Shown here: positions 1-12,300 of the stretch, piece by piece | How positions within the stretch are numbered: the stretch's first letter is position 1 | Layout of the letters: the number at the start of each line of letters is the position of its first letter | DNA from: Cinclus cinclus | Taxonomy: Eukaryota > Chordata > Aves > Passeriformes > Cinclidae | NCBI RefSeq assembly: GCF_963662255.1 | Contig: NC_085047.1 | Coordinates: forward strand, 45,725,006-45,789,005 | DNA: 64,000 nucleotides | Reading direction: 5' to 3' | Translations under genes and position numbers: made by a program | Notes under the pieces: generated by a model | Told to the model about the DNA's origin: nothing | What the model saw: only the letters and a program-made list of their open reading frames with translations | Databases searched by the model: none

Positions 1-271
1 TGTGAGTATTTGGGTGGGGAATATCTAGAAGGGGAATTTGTGATCTTTGTCGTAGAGAGGAACAAAAGGCTTCCCAGATAGCTATACAGATTTTATTGGT
101 GACTGGTCAGGAGGCACACAGTAGTAATAAGCTATTTGAGTTATTCAAGAGTGGGATTTCAGGAACCCTACAGAAACCAGCAGAGATCCTTAGGGTTGAG
201 TGTGCTCAGTATACCTTTCTACCAGATTACTATGAGGTGAAGCTTCAGAGTTAGGACAAGATTAAAAAACG

Positions 272-643
272 TTGGAAGAAGAGGAACTCTCAGCATGGGG
301 GGCAAGTGAGAGCAAAGTGATTCCTAAAGTTAGCCCCTTGGGATGTATTTTGACACATTGGAAAAAGCTGGTGGGCTATGGTGGTACAGAAACCAAGAAA
401 GAGCTTGTTAAGTTTTGCACACAATGGTGGCCACTTTATAGACTTGAAGAATGGATGAAATTGCCATCAGCTGGGATGCTTGACTATGAAACTTTATTAC
501 AGCTAAAGCTTTTTCTTAGGTGTGAGCAGAAGTGGCAGGAGGTTACTTACGGTGATATGTTTTTCAGCCTTTGGAATCACCCTGAGTGGCAAAGGGATTG
601 CGGGATTAGGCCACCTGCTGACCCCTTAGTACTGACTCTCTAA
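272..643 (+). pseudogene. gag: ERV gag, matrix-like segment (broken)
   Basis: This open stretch of 123 codons reads like a gammaretrovirus-type matrix domain, with a Pro-Leu-Gly-Cys segment followed by a helix containing His-Trp and several conserved tryptophans. The likely original start lies at about 295 in another frame. A run of six G at 296-301 puts the ATG out of frame with the matrix reading, so a one-base indel there is the simplest explanation. The frame ends at a TAA at 641-643 before the proline-rich region. Host-genome copy, not functional as it stands. Confidence 0.6.
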
Positions 644-940
644 AAGGATAATAAAACTATCAGGGGAAAACCCAAGCAATATTGTAGTGCATGTTCAATA
701 AACCAAAGATGCATGCATCCTGACAAGGTATACCAAACAGAGGCTCTGGAACAAGAACTGGTAAATTTGTTTAGATCACCCCCTAAAAAGCAGGAAAGGG
801 GAGGGGTGGTAGAGAAAGAAGGTGGTAGATTGGAATTTCCATCAACTCCAGTCTCAACCCCCACTTCATCCCCTGTTTCATCTTCCTTTGGGAGGACAGT
901 AATAAAGGTAGGAGCTTCCCCACCAACTTCTGAACCATGA
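644..940 (+). pseudogene. gag: ERV gag, proline/serine-rich linker (p12-like, broken)
   Basis: This segment follows the matrix-like stretch in the same frame after an in-frame TAA and runs to a TGA at 938-940. Its second half is rich in Pro, Ser and Thr, as expected for the spacer between matrix and capsid in gammaretrovirus-like Gag. The capsid frame begins in a different phase just at this stop, so a frameshift lies near 930-945. It is assigned mainly by position and composition. Confidence 0.45.
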
Positions 941-1986
941 GAGCCAACCTGACTGTACCCACCATTACCCCCCATGACAGTGGGGAGGAAGGGCTCTCCC
1001 CACAGGGTCCTATAGCATCAAGGGCCCAGAAACAAATTAGAGAGGTCATACAAGCACCTCTAAGGGAAGCAGTTACCCCTGGAGGGACGATAATGCTAAT
1101 TAAAGTTCCCTTTTTTACATGGGATCTGGAGGCCTGGGAAAAGATTGCTAAGAATTATCAGAGTGATCCAATAGGTGTTGCTAGGAAATTGAGGTTTATC
1201 ATTAAACAGCATAATCCCAATTGGGATGACATGCAGCTACTGCTTGATACTTTAACAGAGACAGAGAAGCAAATGGTTTTGAAAGTAGCTAGGGATCTGG
1301 CTGAAGATGATTGGAGAACAACACAGGAGGACATTAAGGATGTACTTCCCCTTCAGGATCCAGGCTGGGACTGTAAACCGGAGGGATTAGGACGGCTAAG
1401 GAGACACCAAGAATTGATAGTGAAGGGGCTGGAAAGAACAATCCCTAGGCCATCCCTATATGCTATTAAACAGGGTCCCTCTCAAACAACTTCTGAATTT
1501 CTAGATCAGTTGCAAGAGGCAATGCATTTGCATACCACCTTGGATCCTCAGGCTGATGAAGGAACACAACACTTGGTAAACCTGTTTGTAGGGCAATCTA
1601 CAGGAGACATCAGGCAAAAGCTCCAGAAGATCCAGGGCTCAGCATGCCTGGACTTAGAGACTTTGCTGGATGAAGCGTGGAGAGTTTTCAGCAATCAGGA
1701 AGAGGGTTATAAACAGGGGTTGATGAAATTAGTAGCAAGAGTAAGGGAAGAAGAAAAGGGAAAGCATGGGCAAGGTCCCCCGAATCAAGCACCACCCCAA
1801 CTGGGAGAAAACCAATGTGCATTTTATAAGAAATTTGGGCACTGGAAGAACCAGTGTCACCAGAATCACTTGGCAGCTACAGAGACTTTCATCGTACTTG
1901 GATTACCATGGATTACTTGGATTACCTCTCCTTCACATTCTTGCCTTTTCTCAAGCATGGGTTACTTCAGACCCCACCACTCTTAA
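937..1986 (+). pseudogene. gag: ERV gag, capsid (p30-like) and nucleocapsid remnant
   Basis: This is the longest open frame of the element (349 codons). Residues about 50-270 match the pattern of Gag p30 capsid: a conserved Pro-Phe-x-x-Trp-Asp-Leu segment near the start, many helices, and a major-homology-like stretch with Gln-Gly-Pro and Glu-Phe-Leu. It ends with a charged Glu/Lys region and one zinc knuckle at 1816-1857. In the knuckle the first Cys (1816), the His (1840) and the last Cys (1855) are present, but the second Cys position is Tyr (1825-1827), so zinc binding should be lost. Beyond about 1875 the frame no longer looks retroviral. Confidence 0.72.
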
Positions 1987-2080
1987 ATCCTGTGCTCCTG
2001 CTCTGAGGGTAACAGAGCCTGTGCCCCACTCACTCAGCTGCAGATGGAAACTCCATGGATTTATGGCTGGATAGATTCTT

Positions 2081-2907
2081 TCCTTTCTCTGGATCTCCCT
2101 GAATATTTTAACTGAAAGGGATAATTTGACACAATTTTACTTCCAAGAAAATCTTGGTTAAAACACATGTTCACAGAGAACTTGATAGCAACCAGAAAAA
2201 CTAATGGTATATAGAAGTCTGATTACTTGGTGGATTTTTTTATTTTCAAAATCTCTAAAAAAATAAAGTTAGATTTCTATTTTGTAAATAATCATTCATG
2301 CCATGTTTCTTTTAGACAGAAAAAACAGGACTCAGAGAGACCCTCTGTTAGTAATTTATGCATGTTATCTGCTGATAATGATACACATATTTAATGTTTG
2401 TATCATCCTGAATTTTGGAATTCTGTGTCCAAAAAAGAAAATAATATGTGGTACCTTTCCTTAGCATCATAAAACAATCCAAGATGGGACTGCTTTTTTC
2501 CCAGGATACATCTTGTCGTGCACAGTGGGTCTCCAGGCTAGTTGATGGAAGTGAAATGACTGGAAACTGCTTGCTTTCTTCTTTTTACTTTCTGTTTTTT
2601 GGGTTTTTTTTCTTCCTTGTTAGTTTCTGCAAAAATCACCTATATGAATCCACCTCACACCTGACTCATAAATACTACAGCAGCAAAGGAGAGGGACAGG
2701 CAGGGAGAAGAAGGACCAAGTCAGCTTCAAGCGAAATTTCCCAGGTCCAACACACAAAGCTGGATAAGAAAAGGAATGATGAAGCTGAGGACAGAAGGTT
2801 GTATCAATACCCATGCGCTAATTCTCTTGCTGAAACTGTTTGCCATCTAGTGGTTGGTTGGCCTCCTATAAATACAGTCTTAAAAATAATGAAGACTTGG
2901 AGGATAT

Positions 2908-2949
<42 letters not shown>

Positions 2950-3153
2950 AACGTGCAAGGACCTGTACAAAAAACAAACAAAAAACAGCCAAACAAACAA
3001 ACAAAAAACCCCCCAACAAAACAAGAAATTATGAAGTGCCTCTTTTTTTCTCTTTTATTTCACTCTGCTACTCTTACTTCATCAAGAAGTCCTGACCTAA
3101 ATTACTCTTCCATTTTCTTCAAGATTGCCCACCCAAAATTATATAGAAATTGA
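2081..3153. other. Non-coding, AT-rich flank with A-rich tract
   Basis: No gene is recognised. The 153-codon plus-strand open frame at 2448-2909 shows no domain and runs into a poly-A tract, so it is treated as chance. The right part is A-rich simple sequence. This could be the distal, unrecognisable part of the retroviral insertion or ordinary intergenic DNA. Confidence 0.5.
2912..3016 (+). repeat. Poly-A tract followed by A/C-rich simple repeat
   Basis: A run of 31 consecutive A (2912-2942) is followed by AAAC/CAAA-type low-complexity sequence to about 3016. Avian CR1 elements do not end in poly-A, so this is not a CR1 tail. It may be a retrocopy tail or simple expansion; no source gene is recognisable upstream. 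Confidence 0.8.
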
Positions 3154-3167
3154 ATTAGGGGGGCTCT

Positions 3168-3567
3168 GTGTTTAGGGGTGGTGGATGTCAGGGAGCAGCA
3201 AGAGTTGGCTGCTTTACAACAGAAGGTGTGCCAGAAACTAAGCACAATACCAAGGCAGGTGAAAGCAGCCACTTCATCAACAAGGAGCCAGGATGTGGAG
3301 CAGCAACCCAGATTATTGTCTCAACTGTTGAGAGACAATGGTCAGGGTCAGCCACAGCCCATATGGTCACCCAGCAGGGCTGCAGTGGCAAGGCAGGTCC
3401 AGGGCCAAGCCAGGATGCCAGGTCAGCAAGTCTGGCTGAGGGCCAGGCTCGTGGAGATGCGAGATGGTGTGAACAGAGCTGCTGCACAGCTGCCCTGCGG
3501 CACACAAGGGCCGGTGCAAAGCCACAGGTTAGAAGTGGCTCTTGAGGGACAGACGGGCCCCCACTGA
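3168..3567. other. Unassigned GC-richer block, open in several frames
   Basis: Around 3168-3580 three frames (two plus, one minus) are open for 125-130 codons. The plus-strand frame starting at 3178 is Gln/Arg-rich with no recognised domain. Base composition differs from the AT-rich surroundings. It might be the remnant of a repeat or retroelement, or the simultaneous openness may just reflect composition. I do not call a gene. Confidence 0.3.
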
Positions 3568-5279
3568 TGGCTTTTTTCATAGCTTATCAGTGAAGAAACT
3601 GACCTTGGACTCTGACAACTAAACTTCTGCAAAGGGGTAACGTGCTCAGGGCCACGGCAGTCAGAGGGCTAGAACACAGCTGTGGAACATGTCCAGCGCA
3701 AGGGGAGCGGGTTCATGGAATTGGCCTTTTCTGTTAAAATGGGACATGAGTGAAAACCCCACATGAAAGTAGACTGAAGCTAAGTTCAAGGACCTTACTC
3801 TGTTTAGTTTGGGCAAGCCAAGGACTCCTGTTGTTAATGATGGCTTCATTAATGAGAAGCTGCAAAGGACATCTGGATTATTAGCTAATCTCACTGATTT
3901 GAGGCTACTAATTTAATTTGTACATTAAAAAAAAAAAAGATCAAAATAAATCCTAGGATGTACCAGGGTCATACTATTAGGGACACTTTATGAGACCTGA
4001 AGTGAATGTACTAACTAGTCACCTGTGTTTAACGATGGGGAATTCAAATTAACATGTGCACAAATGGCTCAGTGGGATAACCAGGAGAACAGTTTCCTGC
4101 ATCATGGGAGGAAACTAGTAACAACGGTGGCTAAAATAAAAGGGCTGGAGGAGGCTCAACAAATGATGGCTGAATGTCACAAAGAACAGAAATTGTTTTA
4201 ATTTATGAGCAGCCCTGGCTGTGGAAAATTGACATAAATATTTCTATACTCAGAATTAAATTAATAAAAGAAATTATTTGAAAATTGATAAACGATTGCA
4301 CTTTCTCCACTTCCAATGAATGAAATTCTGGGACTTTTTCAGGGCAATTAATACAAGCAAGAAAACTTTAAGAAATTGATAAATACATCTTTATTTAGTT
4401 GCTTGATTCAAATGTGACAACAAAGGTTTACATTGTAAGATACAGAATCCCTTCCAGGAATTTTTCTTGCATTAACCATTGCTTTACCATGAGCAGCTGT
4501 CTGGTTGAAGTCAAACTAGATTACGTGATGTGCTCTTTTGGCTTTACAATATTAGATGTCCAGCTGGAACTGTACATATTTCACTATATACTGCCTTAAG
4601 ATTGTGCATATATAACCCCATGCTATAGTGACAGCATTGAAATAATCTGCATTATTAATGGACACATTCTCTTGTGGTGCAAAAGAGTGAAACCAAATGA
4701 AAATGAGATCAGTGTGTTTCATGGATCACTTGGTTTATGGACAGACAGTTTGGAGGCTCTTGACAATTCCACCAGGATATTTCCACCAGGACCTACTCTT
4801 CTTAAAGAAAATACAGAAGTTCAAGTTATATAGTATATTATATCCCTCTTCAATCTTACTCTGATGCAACAGAATTATAAGGCTTCAAAAATAATCTTTG
4901 CAACTCAAGTGTATCAGGTATTCCCTCCTTTTTCCCCATTCATTTCCATTCCCATTTGAAAGAAATATTCCAAAGTAATTGTTACATTTCTTCCTTATTC
5001 ACTCAGAACTCTCCAGTTAGGGTGTAGAAGCATGAAGGGTATTTACAGAACCATCTGATCAAAAACTACCAGAGACAAGTTAAGCCTGTATGTGCAGACT
5101 CTGATTGCTCAGGAAATTTCAAAATTTCCTGTGGCACGTACTGGTACTTCAGCCATGCATCATGAATATTCACCCCCTTGTTGTGGAGCAGCGCTGCTGT
5201 CCATTTGCTGATGCCCGTGTTTCAGAGGTTGGATCCTCTGTCGTAAGAAACAGTAATGAGGAACTGCGAATTTCTCCAT
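3568..5279. other. Intergenic, nothing recognised
   Basis: AT-rich sequence with short chance open frames and an A12 run near 3927. No repeat family, exon or RNA gene was recognised between the retroviral region and the FDX1 CpG island. Confidence 0.6.
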
Positions 5280-6370
5280 GGTCCTGCCAGGACAGGATAG
5301 GCGGACGTCTCAGACTGCCCGACTGCCAGCTCCGCTTCCCCGGGAGTTCCATATTATTAGAAGCTTTTTCAAGGGAGTCCCAAGTAGCATCGGCCACTTG
5401 CCCAGCCTTGATCTGCAGCCCACTCCCCCACGGGCTGGGCCTCCCAAAGGGGCATTTGGGAAGTAGCGGCGGCCCTCTGGGGGACTCCTCCACCGCGTGT
5501 CAACGCCGAGCCCTCGCTGTGACAAGAGATCCCTCTGCTGTACCGGGCCAGCAGAGGCTCACACACGCTGGGCTCCGTGTCCCCGCTCTCCCGGGCAGCG
5601 CTCGGGCCGCGGGACAGCCGAGGGCACCTGAGGGCAGCGGCGACGGTGAGCGGCCCTCGCGCCGGCCCCGCCCCTCCGCGCTCTGCCGCGCACTTTGCGT
5701 AACCCCGCGGTCACGCCGGCGGGGGCGGGCCGCGCGCTGCGTAAACGTGCTGCGAGAATCGCCGCCGCGCGCGCTGCGGGCGTAAGCGGCGGGACTTTAC
5801 CCCCGCCCCGCCGCCGCCGCCCAGCCTCAGCGCTCCCGTCCCGCCGCCATGGCCGCCATAGCCGCCCCGGGGCCGGCGCGGCTCCTCCGGGCCGCCGCCG
5901 CTTCCTCCCGCCGCTGGCTGTTCTCTTCCACCTCGCCGGCAGCCGGGCCGAGGTCGGGCTGCGGCAGCGCTGCCGCTGGCAGGAGGGCAGCGCGGCCGTT
6001 CAGCCTCTCTGCCCGGGCGGTGCTCAGGTAAGGGGTCACAGCCGTGAGGCGCCAGACGGGCTCCCCGGGGCGGCGGCCCGAAAGAGCCGGACCGGGCCGG
6101 GGCTCGGTGCCGCGGTCAGCCGGGGCCGGCGGCTGCCCGTGGCACGGGCCGCCCGATCCGGGATGACCTTCCCGCGGTGCCCCTGCCGGGTCCCGGCCCC
6201 CTCTTCCCTCACCGGTTGCTTGGCGGTGGCCCCGGAGCGCTCTGGGGTCCCCTCCACCGTGCTGTGCCCCGTAGGCTGTGCCGGCGCTGCGGGTTGGCTC
6301 GGCCGAGGCCCCGCGCCGGCCCCCGGCGCCCGTGAGGCTCAGGGTCGGTGTGACCTGGAACCCCGTTGAA
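5280..6370 (+). promoter_or_regulatory. FDX1: CpG island promoter of FDX1
   Basis: The sequence changes abruptly to very GC- and CpG-rich and stays so until about 6370, covering the upstream region, first exon and start of intron 1. Several GC boxes (Sp1-type) are visible, for example near 5663-5672, 5719-5728 and 5803-5815. No TATA box is evident at a sensible distance, consistent with a broad housekeeping-type promoter. The transcription start is inferred to lie within roughly 5650-5848. Confidence 0.75.
5849..6027 (+). CDS. FDX1: FDX1 coding exon 1 (transit peptide)
   Basis: The exon starts at an ATG in the context GCCGCCATGG and ends at the donor CAG|GTAAGG. It encodes 59 residues plus two bases of Ser60. 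Composition is extremely GC-rich because it lies inside the CpG island. Sequence conservation of transit peptides is low, so assignment rests on position, composition and correct splicing phase into exon 2. Confidence 0.92.
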
Positions 6371-9300
6371 ATGGCTTGTAGCGTTATTGAACACTAAACC
6401 AGCGCTCCTGGTGCCCAGAAGGGTTTTCTAAGAGGTTATGACCTTACTGAAGTTGCACTTGTTTTTCTTTCTTTCTGTTGTTTGGGGTTTTTGGTTTTTT
6501 TTTTTTGTCAAAGTTTGGCTGGGCTTGTGGTAGAAGTATAGTACATATCAGAGAGATCCTGAACTGTCTTGTGCCTTTGGTATAGTGCTTCTGTACTGGA
6601 GAGCACTTTTGCATCTTTCTTCATATAATGACTGGACATGACACTTAGTGACATGATTTAATTGACGTGGTCATGTTTGGTAATTGCTTGGCCTTGATCT
6701 CAGAGGTCTTTTCCAACCTAATTGATTCTGTGGTCCGATCTAAATGTGCTGAACTCCTCCTCTCCTCACTAGTATGTATGAGTAGGTATTTCAGAATGCA
6801 TTGCATCTGTGGGTGTTTTAATATTGCACAGTCCACAGCTGTAGTTTTGATGTTTATCATAGGTAGTCACAGATTGTTTATGCATGGCCCTCTGGCTTGT
6901 AGCTTGTATATTCAAAAGGTAGGTCAGAGTCCACAGCTAACTTTCAATATTTAAAATGTAGAAGTTTTAAAAGCCTGATATACTTGGTTGCCAGAGAAGT
7001 TTCCTAGATTTGGAACAGGACCCACAATCAGCAGCCCAGCATCAGGAGTGTAGCCTGGCCTTTTTCCAGATAGTGCCCTCAACATCAAAGCTGGCTCAGT
7101 AGTTTGCTTTTCAACTCTCCTGTAGGTGATCTTTGTCTTTGTTCCAGCAGATAGTTTTAATGTGGAGAGAGAGACTTAACTTTTCTAGCCTATGACTCCC
7201 ACAAGAGATGAGTAAGTTGCTAGTCAGATCTTTTCTCTGAGGGATCCTGCTGCCAATCAGTTGATTTCGAGATCCCTGACTTGCAGCTTTTAATAAAAAA
7301 AAAAAATAAAGATATGATGTATTGGCAGTTTTTTTTAAATGGTATTAAAATAATTGAAAAAAGAATCCTGTAAAGGGAAAGCATTTCCTTACCTAATAAT
7401 AATATAAGACCTGTAATCCCCTCATGTCTTTCACAAACAGGCTGAATACAGCATGGAATTTATTTGCATTCATTTTGCAAGCGCACCAGCAAAAAAGCTT
7501 ACGCAAAAAGTGTTTCCAGTGTTGTTTATGTACTCGGTGTCATAACCTGGCTGAGTTGGGAGAAAAGGAAAATTCTTGTATATTATTGTTTTCTCCATTT
7601 ATGTGGCAAGTTAACTTTCTCTGGGCATCATATTTGAGGCCTACTTCCTGACCTTTATATAATCAGGCAGTGTTATTTCAGTAAAAATATATGCATCATT
7701 GTTTATGTATGTAAAATTAGCTGTATTTGTGTCTAGAGGATGAAGACATCACTATATAAAACATCACCTGAGGTGATTCCTGTGAGCAGAGGTTTCCAAG
7801 GGTTTCAGTGGAGCATCAGGCATTATGTCTTCATTTCCATTTCCTCCTTTCTCTTGCTCCTTTTTTATCCCTTATCCTTCCTTTTAATGTTATGGTGAAC
7901 AGTAGTTGTTTCAGAGTTTTTATACCAATCTGGTTATCCGTACAATGTTTTTTGGTGCACCGCATATTAATTGCATGCTTTAAAGATTAGTTCAGATTTA
8001 TAACTTCTGTTGATTGAGGCCTATATAATAGTTTAATTCATGGAACTCCCCAGCTAATTAGGGGTGTTGGATTTGCTCTTTAGTAAAAGAGCTGAGAATA
8101 ACAGAGCTGATTTCACCATGTGCAATACCAGGCTAAAGTTATGTTTTGTTTGGAGGAATGTAAGAGATGATTCTTGGAAGTAATAGCTGAAGAATCAAAA
8201 GGATAATTCTCTTAAGGGGGAAGAAGTAGTTGTTGAGATGTTTGCAGAATTTACTATTATTTGTATGAGAGGGTCAACAAACAGCACTTACACTTCTCTG
8301 GTGCTCCTCTGTGCCTTTGCAGTATGCCTGATTTAGGGTATCCTTGTCAAGCTTGATACAAAATGCTGACGGTACTGTGGCAACCATATGAAGAAATTAA
8401 TTGTATTTTACATCTGGTGAAAAGGGTTTATCTGAGCATGAATTGGGGTATTTATGCTTCGTGCAGACAACACAAAATAAATTGTGTTTTTATTGATAGT
8501 CCTGAGGCTATTCATACTTGCATGGACCTGGTTCATGTTTCATGTTAATTGCTTGCGACTGGTTTGCAGTGTGTTGATATTTGCATAGTTGTTTTTCTTG
8601 ATGCAAACAATGTCTGGGTGGAACAGAACCTGTGTTATTTGAAATTTATAAAGCCTAAATATTGTTTCATGTGGGTGAGATTTTAATTTTTTTTAATGGT
8701 ATCTCCCAATCATTGAGAAGATTGTGTTTTGAATATCTGAGTAGCCTGATTATTAAATACACACACTTCTGAAAGTATTTCCACCAAGTGAAGCACCTGA
8801 GATTTTTTTTCTTTTAAATATTTTGGCTAAGTGAAGAGTGATAGAATGTCACAATGGGGGAAACAACAAACAAGAAAAAGCCCCAAAACAGATTTACTGA
8901 AAGACTTAAGAAGGCTATATCTAACTTTACACAAATAAATAAATTTTAGTTTCAGTTATGAATCAGGGTGGATTAGGTCCTGCCCAAAGATTAATTACTG
9001 TGCCAGTTTTTAACAAAAGTCAGTGACCTGGTGGTGATATTTCCATCTGTCTCCTTGCTGCATGCCACACCATGAAGCATGTGCAGCCACAGTGCAGGTC
9101 CTCAACTGGCTGGAGCAAATATCAGACGGGGTATTTGCTCCTCAGGCTGGAGCAAATATCAGATTGCCCCTATTGACAAGGGCATCCCACTGCGGTTTCC
9201 TTGCTTTTGTTGTGGACAGTGACACTTTTGTACATTTTACTTTCTGGTCTAAGAGGGTCTACTATGTTTTTGTGGTTGACTTCCATCCACATTAGCAAAA

Positions 9301-12300
9301 AGGGTTGACTTGTGGTAGTACTGGATGGCAGGGTGATTTGGAGTGGGAATCATCTGAACCCACATTTTGATACTGTAAAGAGATTGGTTTAATCTGATCA
9401 TGAAACCCAGATTGTGTCATTGCATCATAAAGTTGCAGTAACCCAGCCATTCTAAAGTGGTGTGTATTTCATCTAAGGGTCAGATCTGACTCTGCTGGTT
9501 CTGACATCTGTGGGGTTATTGACCTTTGCTTTCAGCCAGTGCATTCCCAGACCGAGGTTACTGCAGGACAGTGTGAGCGCTGGAGAGAGGAGAAACAAAG
9601 CGGGGGCGGGACTGTTCTCTCTGTCGCTGTGGTATTTTATCAGATTCAAGTGTGTTTTGAAAACTGGGAGGGAGTTGACTTGTCGTTTACAAATGTTCCA
9701 GGGATCTAATGGATGCCCAGATGTCTTACTGTTTGGTCCATGGTACTTGTGAGTGCCTAATCCTATAACAAAGCATATTATTAGGATATTGGAATAAATA
9801 TTTAGTATTTGCCATGTCTATACCTTGGGCAGAGGATACCCAGAAATTCATGCATCTATTGCATTGTGTCTCCTGTCAGTGTTGGCTTTTGTCACATTGA
9901 CAGAAATATTTCAGCAAAGGAGAGTGTGCTTTGAGCTCTGGAAAGGTTTTTTGAGGCAGTTTAAAATTACACTGTCAGATGTTAACTTAAGCTCTCAGAA
10001 TGTGAATCTGTACCTTTGCAGATGCAGTCTAAACCCATCAGTCTTAAACTCCCAGAGGAGGTGGTGAATTTTGTACTAGTTTATCTAAGTGGGTGCTTGT
10101 TTCCTTGGTTCTGCTGTGGGAGGTGTTAACATAGCTGAGGAGCAAAATGAAAAGCAGAAGGGTTTCTTAAACTCCCACAGAATTGTTTGCTGGTGGTCCT
10201 TGGGTATCACAGGTGCAACATAAATCATACTTTGTAAAGCTACTTCTTTAGGATTTCTGATTTTATTTTTTTTTTTATATTACACGCTCCAGTTGCATTC
10301 TGCAGGTCAGCAAGGTCAGCCCTTTGTTATCAGTTATAGTTTTGGAATGTGTAGTTAATAGTAGCTTGTGGCTGCCTTCTGGAGAGTGGACTGAGGGATG
10401 ATCGGACAAGAATTGAACATGACATCCTAATGAATCATCACGGAGCATACTGGTGCCAGTGGAACTTGTGGCAAATGTATGAAGTCCATAGCAACAAACG
10501 TTTGTTGTTTCATAACAAGCCAGGACTCAGATTGCTAAAAACACATTATTTTACTGCCTGTTACAAAAATAATTTGTTCACTGATTTTTCAGCATGGCCA
10601 CTTTCAAATTTTTTCTTTAATATTCAGATGTATAGGTTAGAGTTTTCTAGGGGGGTGACTTGATTTGCAAGTTTGCATATTTTTCATATGACAGAAATCA
10701 CAGTTACAAAGAAGAGTATGGGTATTATGAAGCACGTGGTTCTTAAACATGGATTTCACATGGAAGCATACATTTTTGAATTAGCTTTTTAGTTGTTCTA
10801 TTTTTATCTGTCATCACTTGGAAGATTTCTTTACAGTCCATCCAGCAAGATTTTGTTTTGCTCACTTATTGTAGGAAAGAAAATAGTCTGGTTAAAATTG
10901 AACATAGTGTATTTCATTAGTGTATTTAAAGCTTTCCTTTGATTTGTGTGTGAAATAAAATAATATGGAATGTAGAAAAATATTTTTTTAATGTTAAAAT
11001 CTTTAGTCTTAAGACATTCTTGTGCAGACTGCAAGTGAATTTTTTCTTAAATAATTATTGTCTGGAAAAAAAGCAAAAATATGTAAAGCCTTCTTTCCTT
11101 GAAACCAGTGTGAAAACTTTGTACTTCACTAGAATTAATATTCACAAGATGAATTCAGAGAATCTGTGCCTTAAAACAGCATAATGCTATTGGAGGAGAG
11201 AATAATTAAATTTCGTAACTAATAAAGTATCTAAAACTCTAAGCAGAAATTGGAAAATTTAGAATTTATCCTAAATTATAATTATGAGAACAACAAAAAA
11301 TTTATAAATCCAAAGCAAGAGGTCACAGAAAGATGTGGAGAGAATAATTTAAAATAAGCTCCTTTATTAAAAATACAAATATTGTGCCTAAAATAAACTG
11401 TCTTTGGTGAAAGGCAAAACATCTGGATCCCATATAGCTTGTAGTGACAAAACAAACACCAAGGTTTGTTTTTTTTCTTATTTTCCATGGTCTTTGTTCA
11501 ATGTACAGCAGTAAAAGCCTGTACATGTTACAGCATTTAAAAGCCAGTAACTCAGGTTTCTCTTTTCTTGGAGTTGACAGTTGTAGTATCAGCTAGTATT
11601 TTAGTTGTATTCAATCAATTCTAAAGTGCCAAAAATTGTAGAATACTTTAATTGTATTATATAATTTCCTTTTTCAGCTCAGAAGATAAAATAACTGTTC
11701 ATTTCATAAACCGAGATGGTGACAAACTAACAGCCAAGGGAAAACCTGGGGATTCACTGCTGGATGTTGTTGTTGACAATAATCTAGACATAGATGGTTT
11801 TGGTAAGTAGATTCACTGAATATTTTATTCAGTGTCTAGAAATTCTGTTTCTTTTTATGCATAAATATTTATAATATCATTTAGATTGGAAAAGACCCTT
11901 AAGATCATAGAGTCCAACTGTAAATTAATATTTTATATATAAAACCTAGCTGTCCTTCAGTTGGATTTTCTTCCCTTTTTTTCCTTCCAGCAGCTGCATA
12001 GAATAATTTGGTTCAAGTTTTAGAAAGACTTGGGGTGATCTTGGCTTGAGTGTTAAAGAGGGGAATACACAGAGCTCTGTCAAAGCAGAATCTGAAACAT
12101 GCCACCTGCAGGCCTTTTCTGAGCTGAAAGGTTCTGTTCTGGAGGTACCACAGACCTGGTGTATTTCTGACAGTGTCTGGTTACTTCTGTAGTGCCAGAC
12201 TGTCTCAATTTGTTACCAGGCTTTTTGTAGCACGGTATCTATAGCAGAGGAGTGCAAAGTGAGAGAAACAACCAAATCCATGTCAGTTAGCAGGGAGGAG

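Larger units (their letters stand above)
1..2080 (+). mobile_element. Decayed endogenous retrovirus, gag-containing 5' part
   Basis: A retroviral internal region is seen on the plus strand: about 270 bases of possible leader, then matrix-like, proline-rich, capsid-like and nucleocapsid-like segments in the order of a Gag polyprotein. The capsid-like segment resembles the Gag p30 family of gammaretrovirus-related elements. No protease, reverse transcriptase, integrase or envelope sequence is recognisable downstream, and no LTR could be identified inside the window. The 5' LTR, if it survives, lies left of base 1. Reading frames are interrupted several times, so this is a fossil. The right boundary is uncertain and is placed where retroviral similarity fades. 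Confidence 0.75.

Noticed and set aside
3150..3185. G-rich stretch after a purine run as a retroviral polypurine tract and LTR start
   Set aside because: No matching LTR, no terminal inverted bases that could be paired, and no partner copy in the window.
5105..5785. 226-codon plus-strand open frame upstream of FDX1
   Set aside because: It runs through the CpG island where GC richness removes stops. It has no domain, and ends in the TAA that lies in frame upstream of the FDX1 ATG.
5695..6369. 224-codon plus-strand frame overlapping FDX1 exon 1
   Set aside because: It is another frame of the same GC-rich first exon and intron start. The FDX1 frame has the Kozak start and correct splicing phase.
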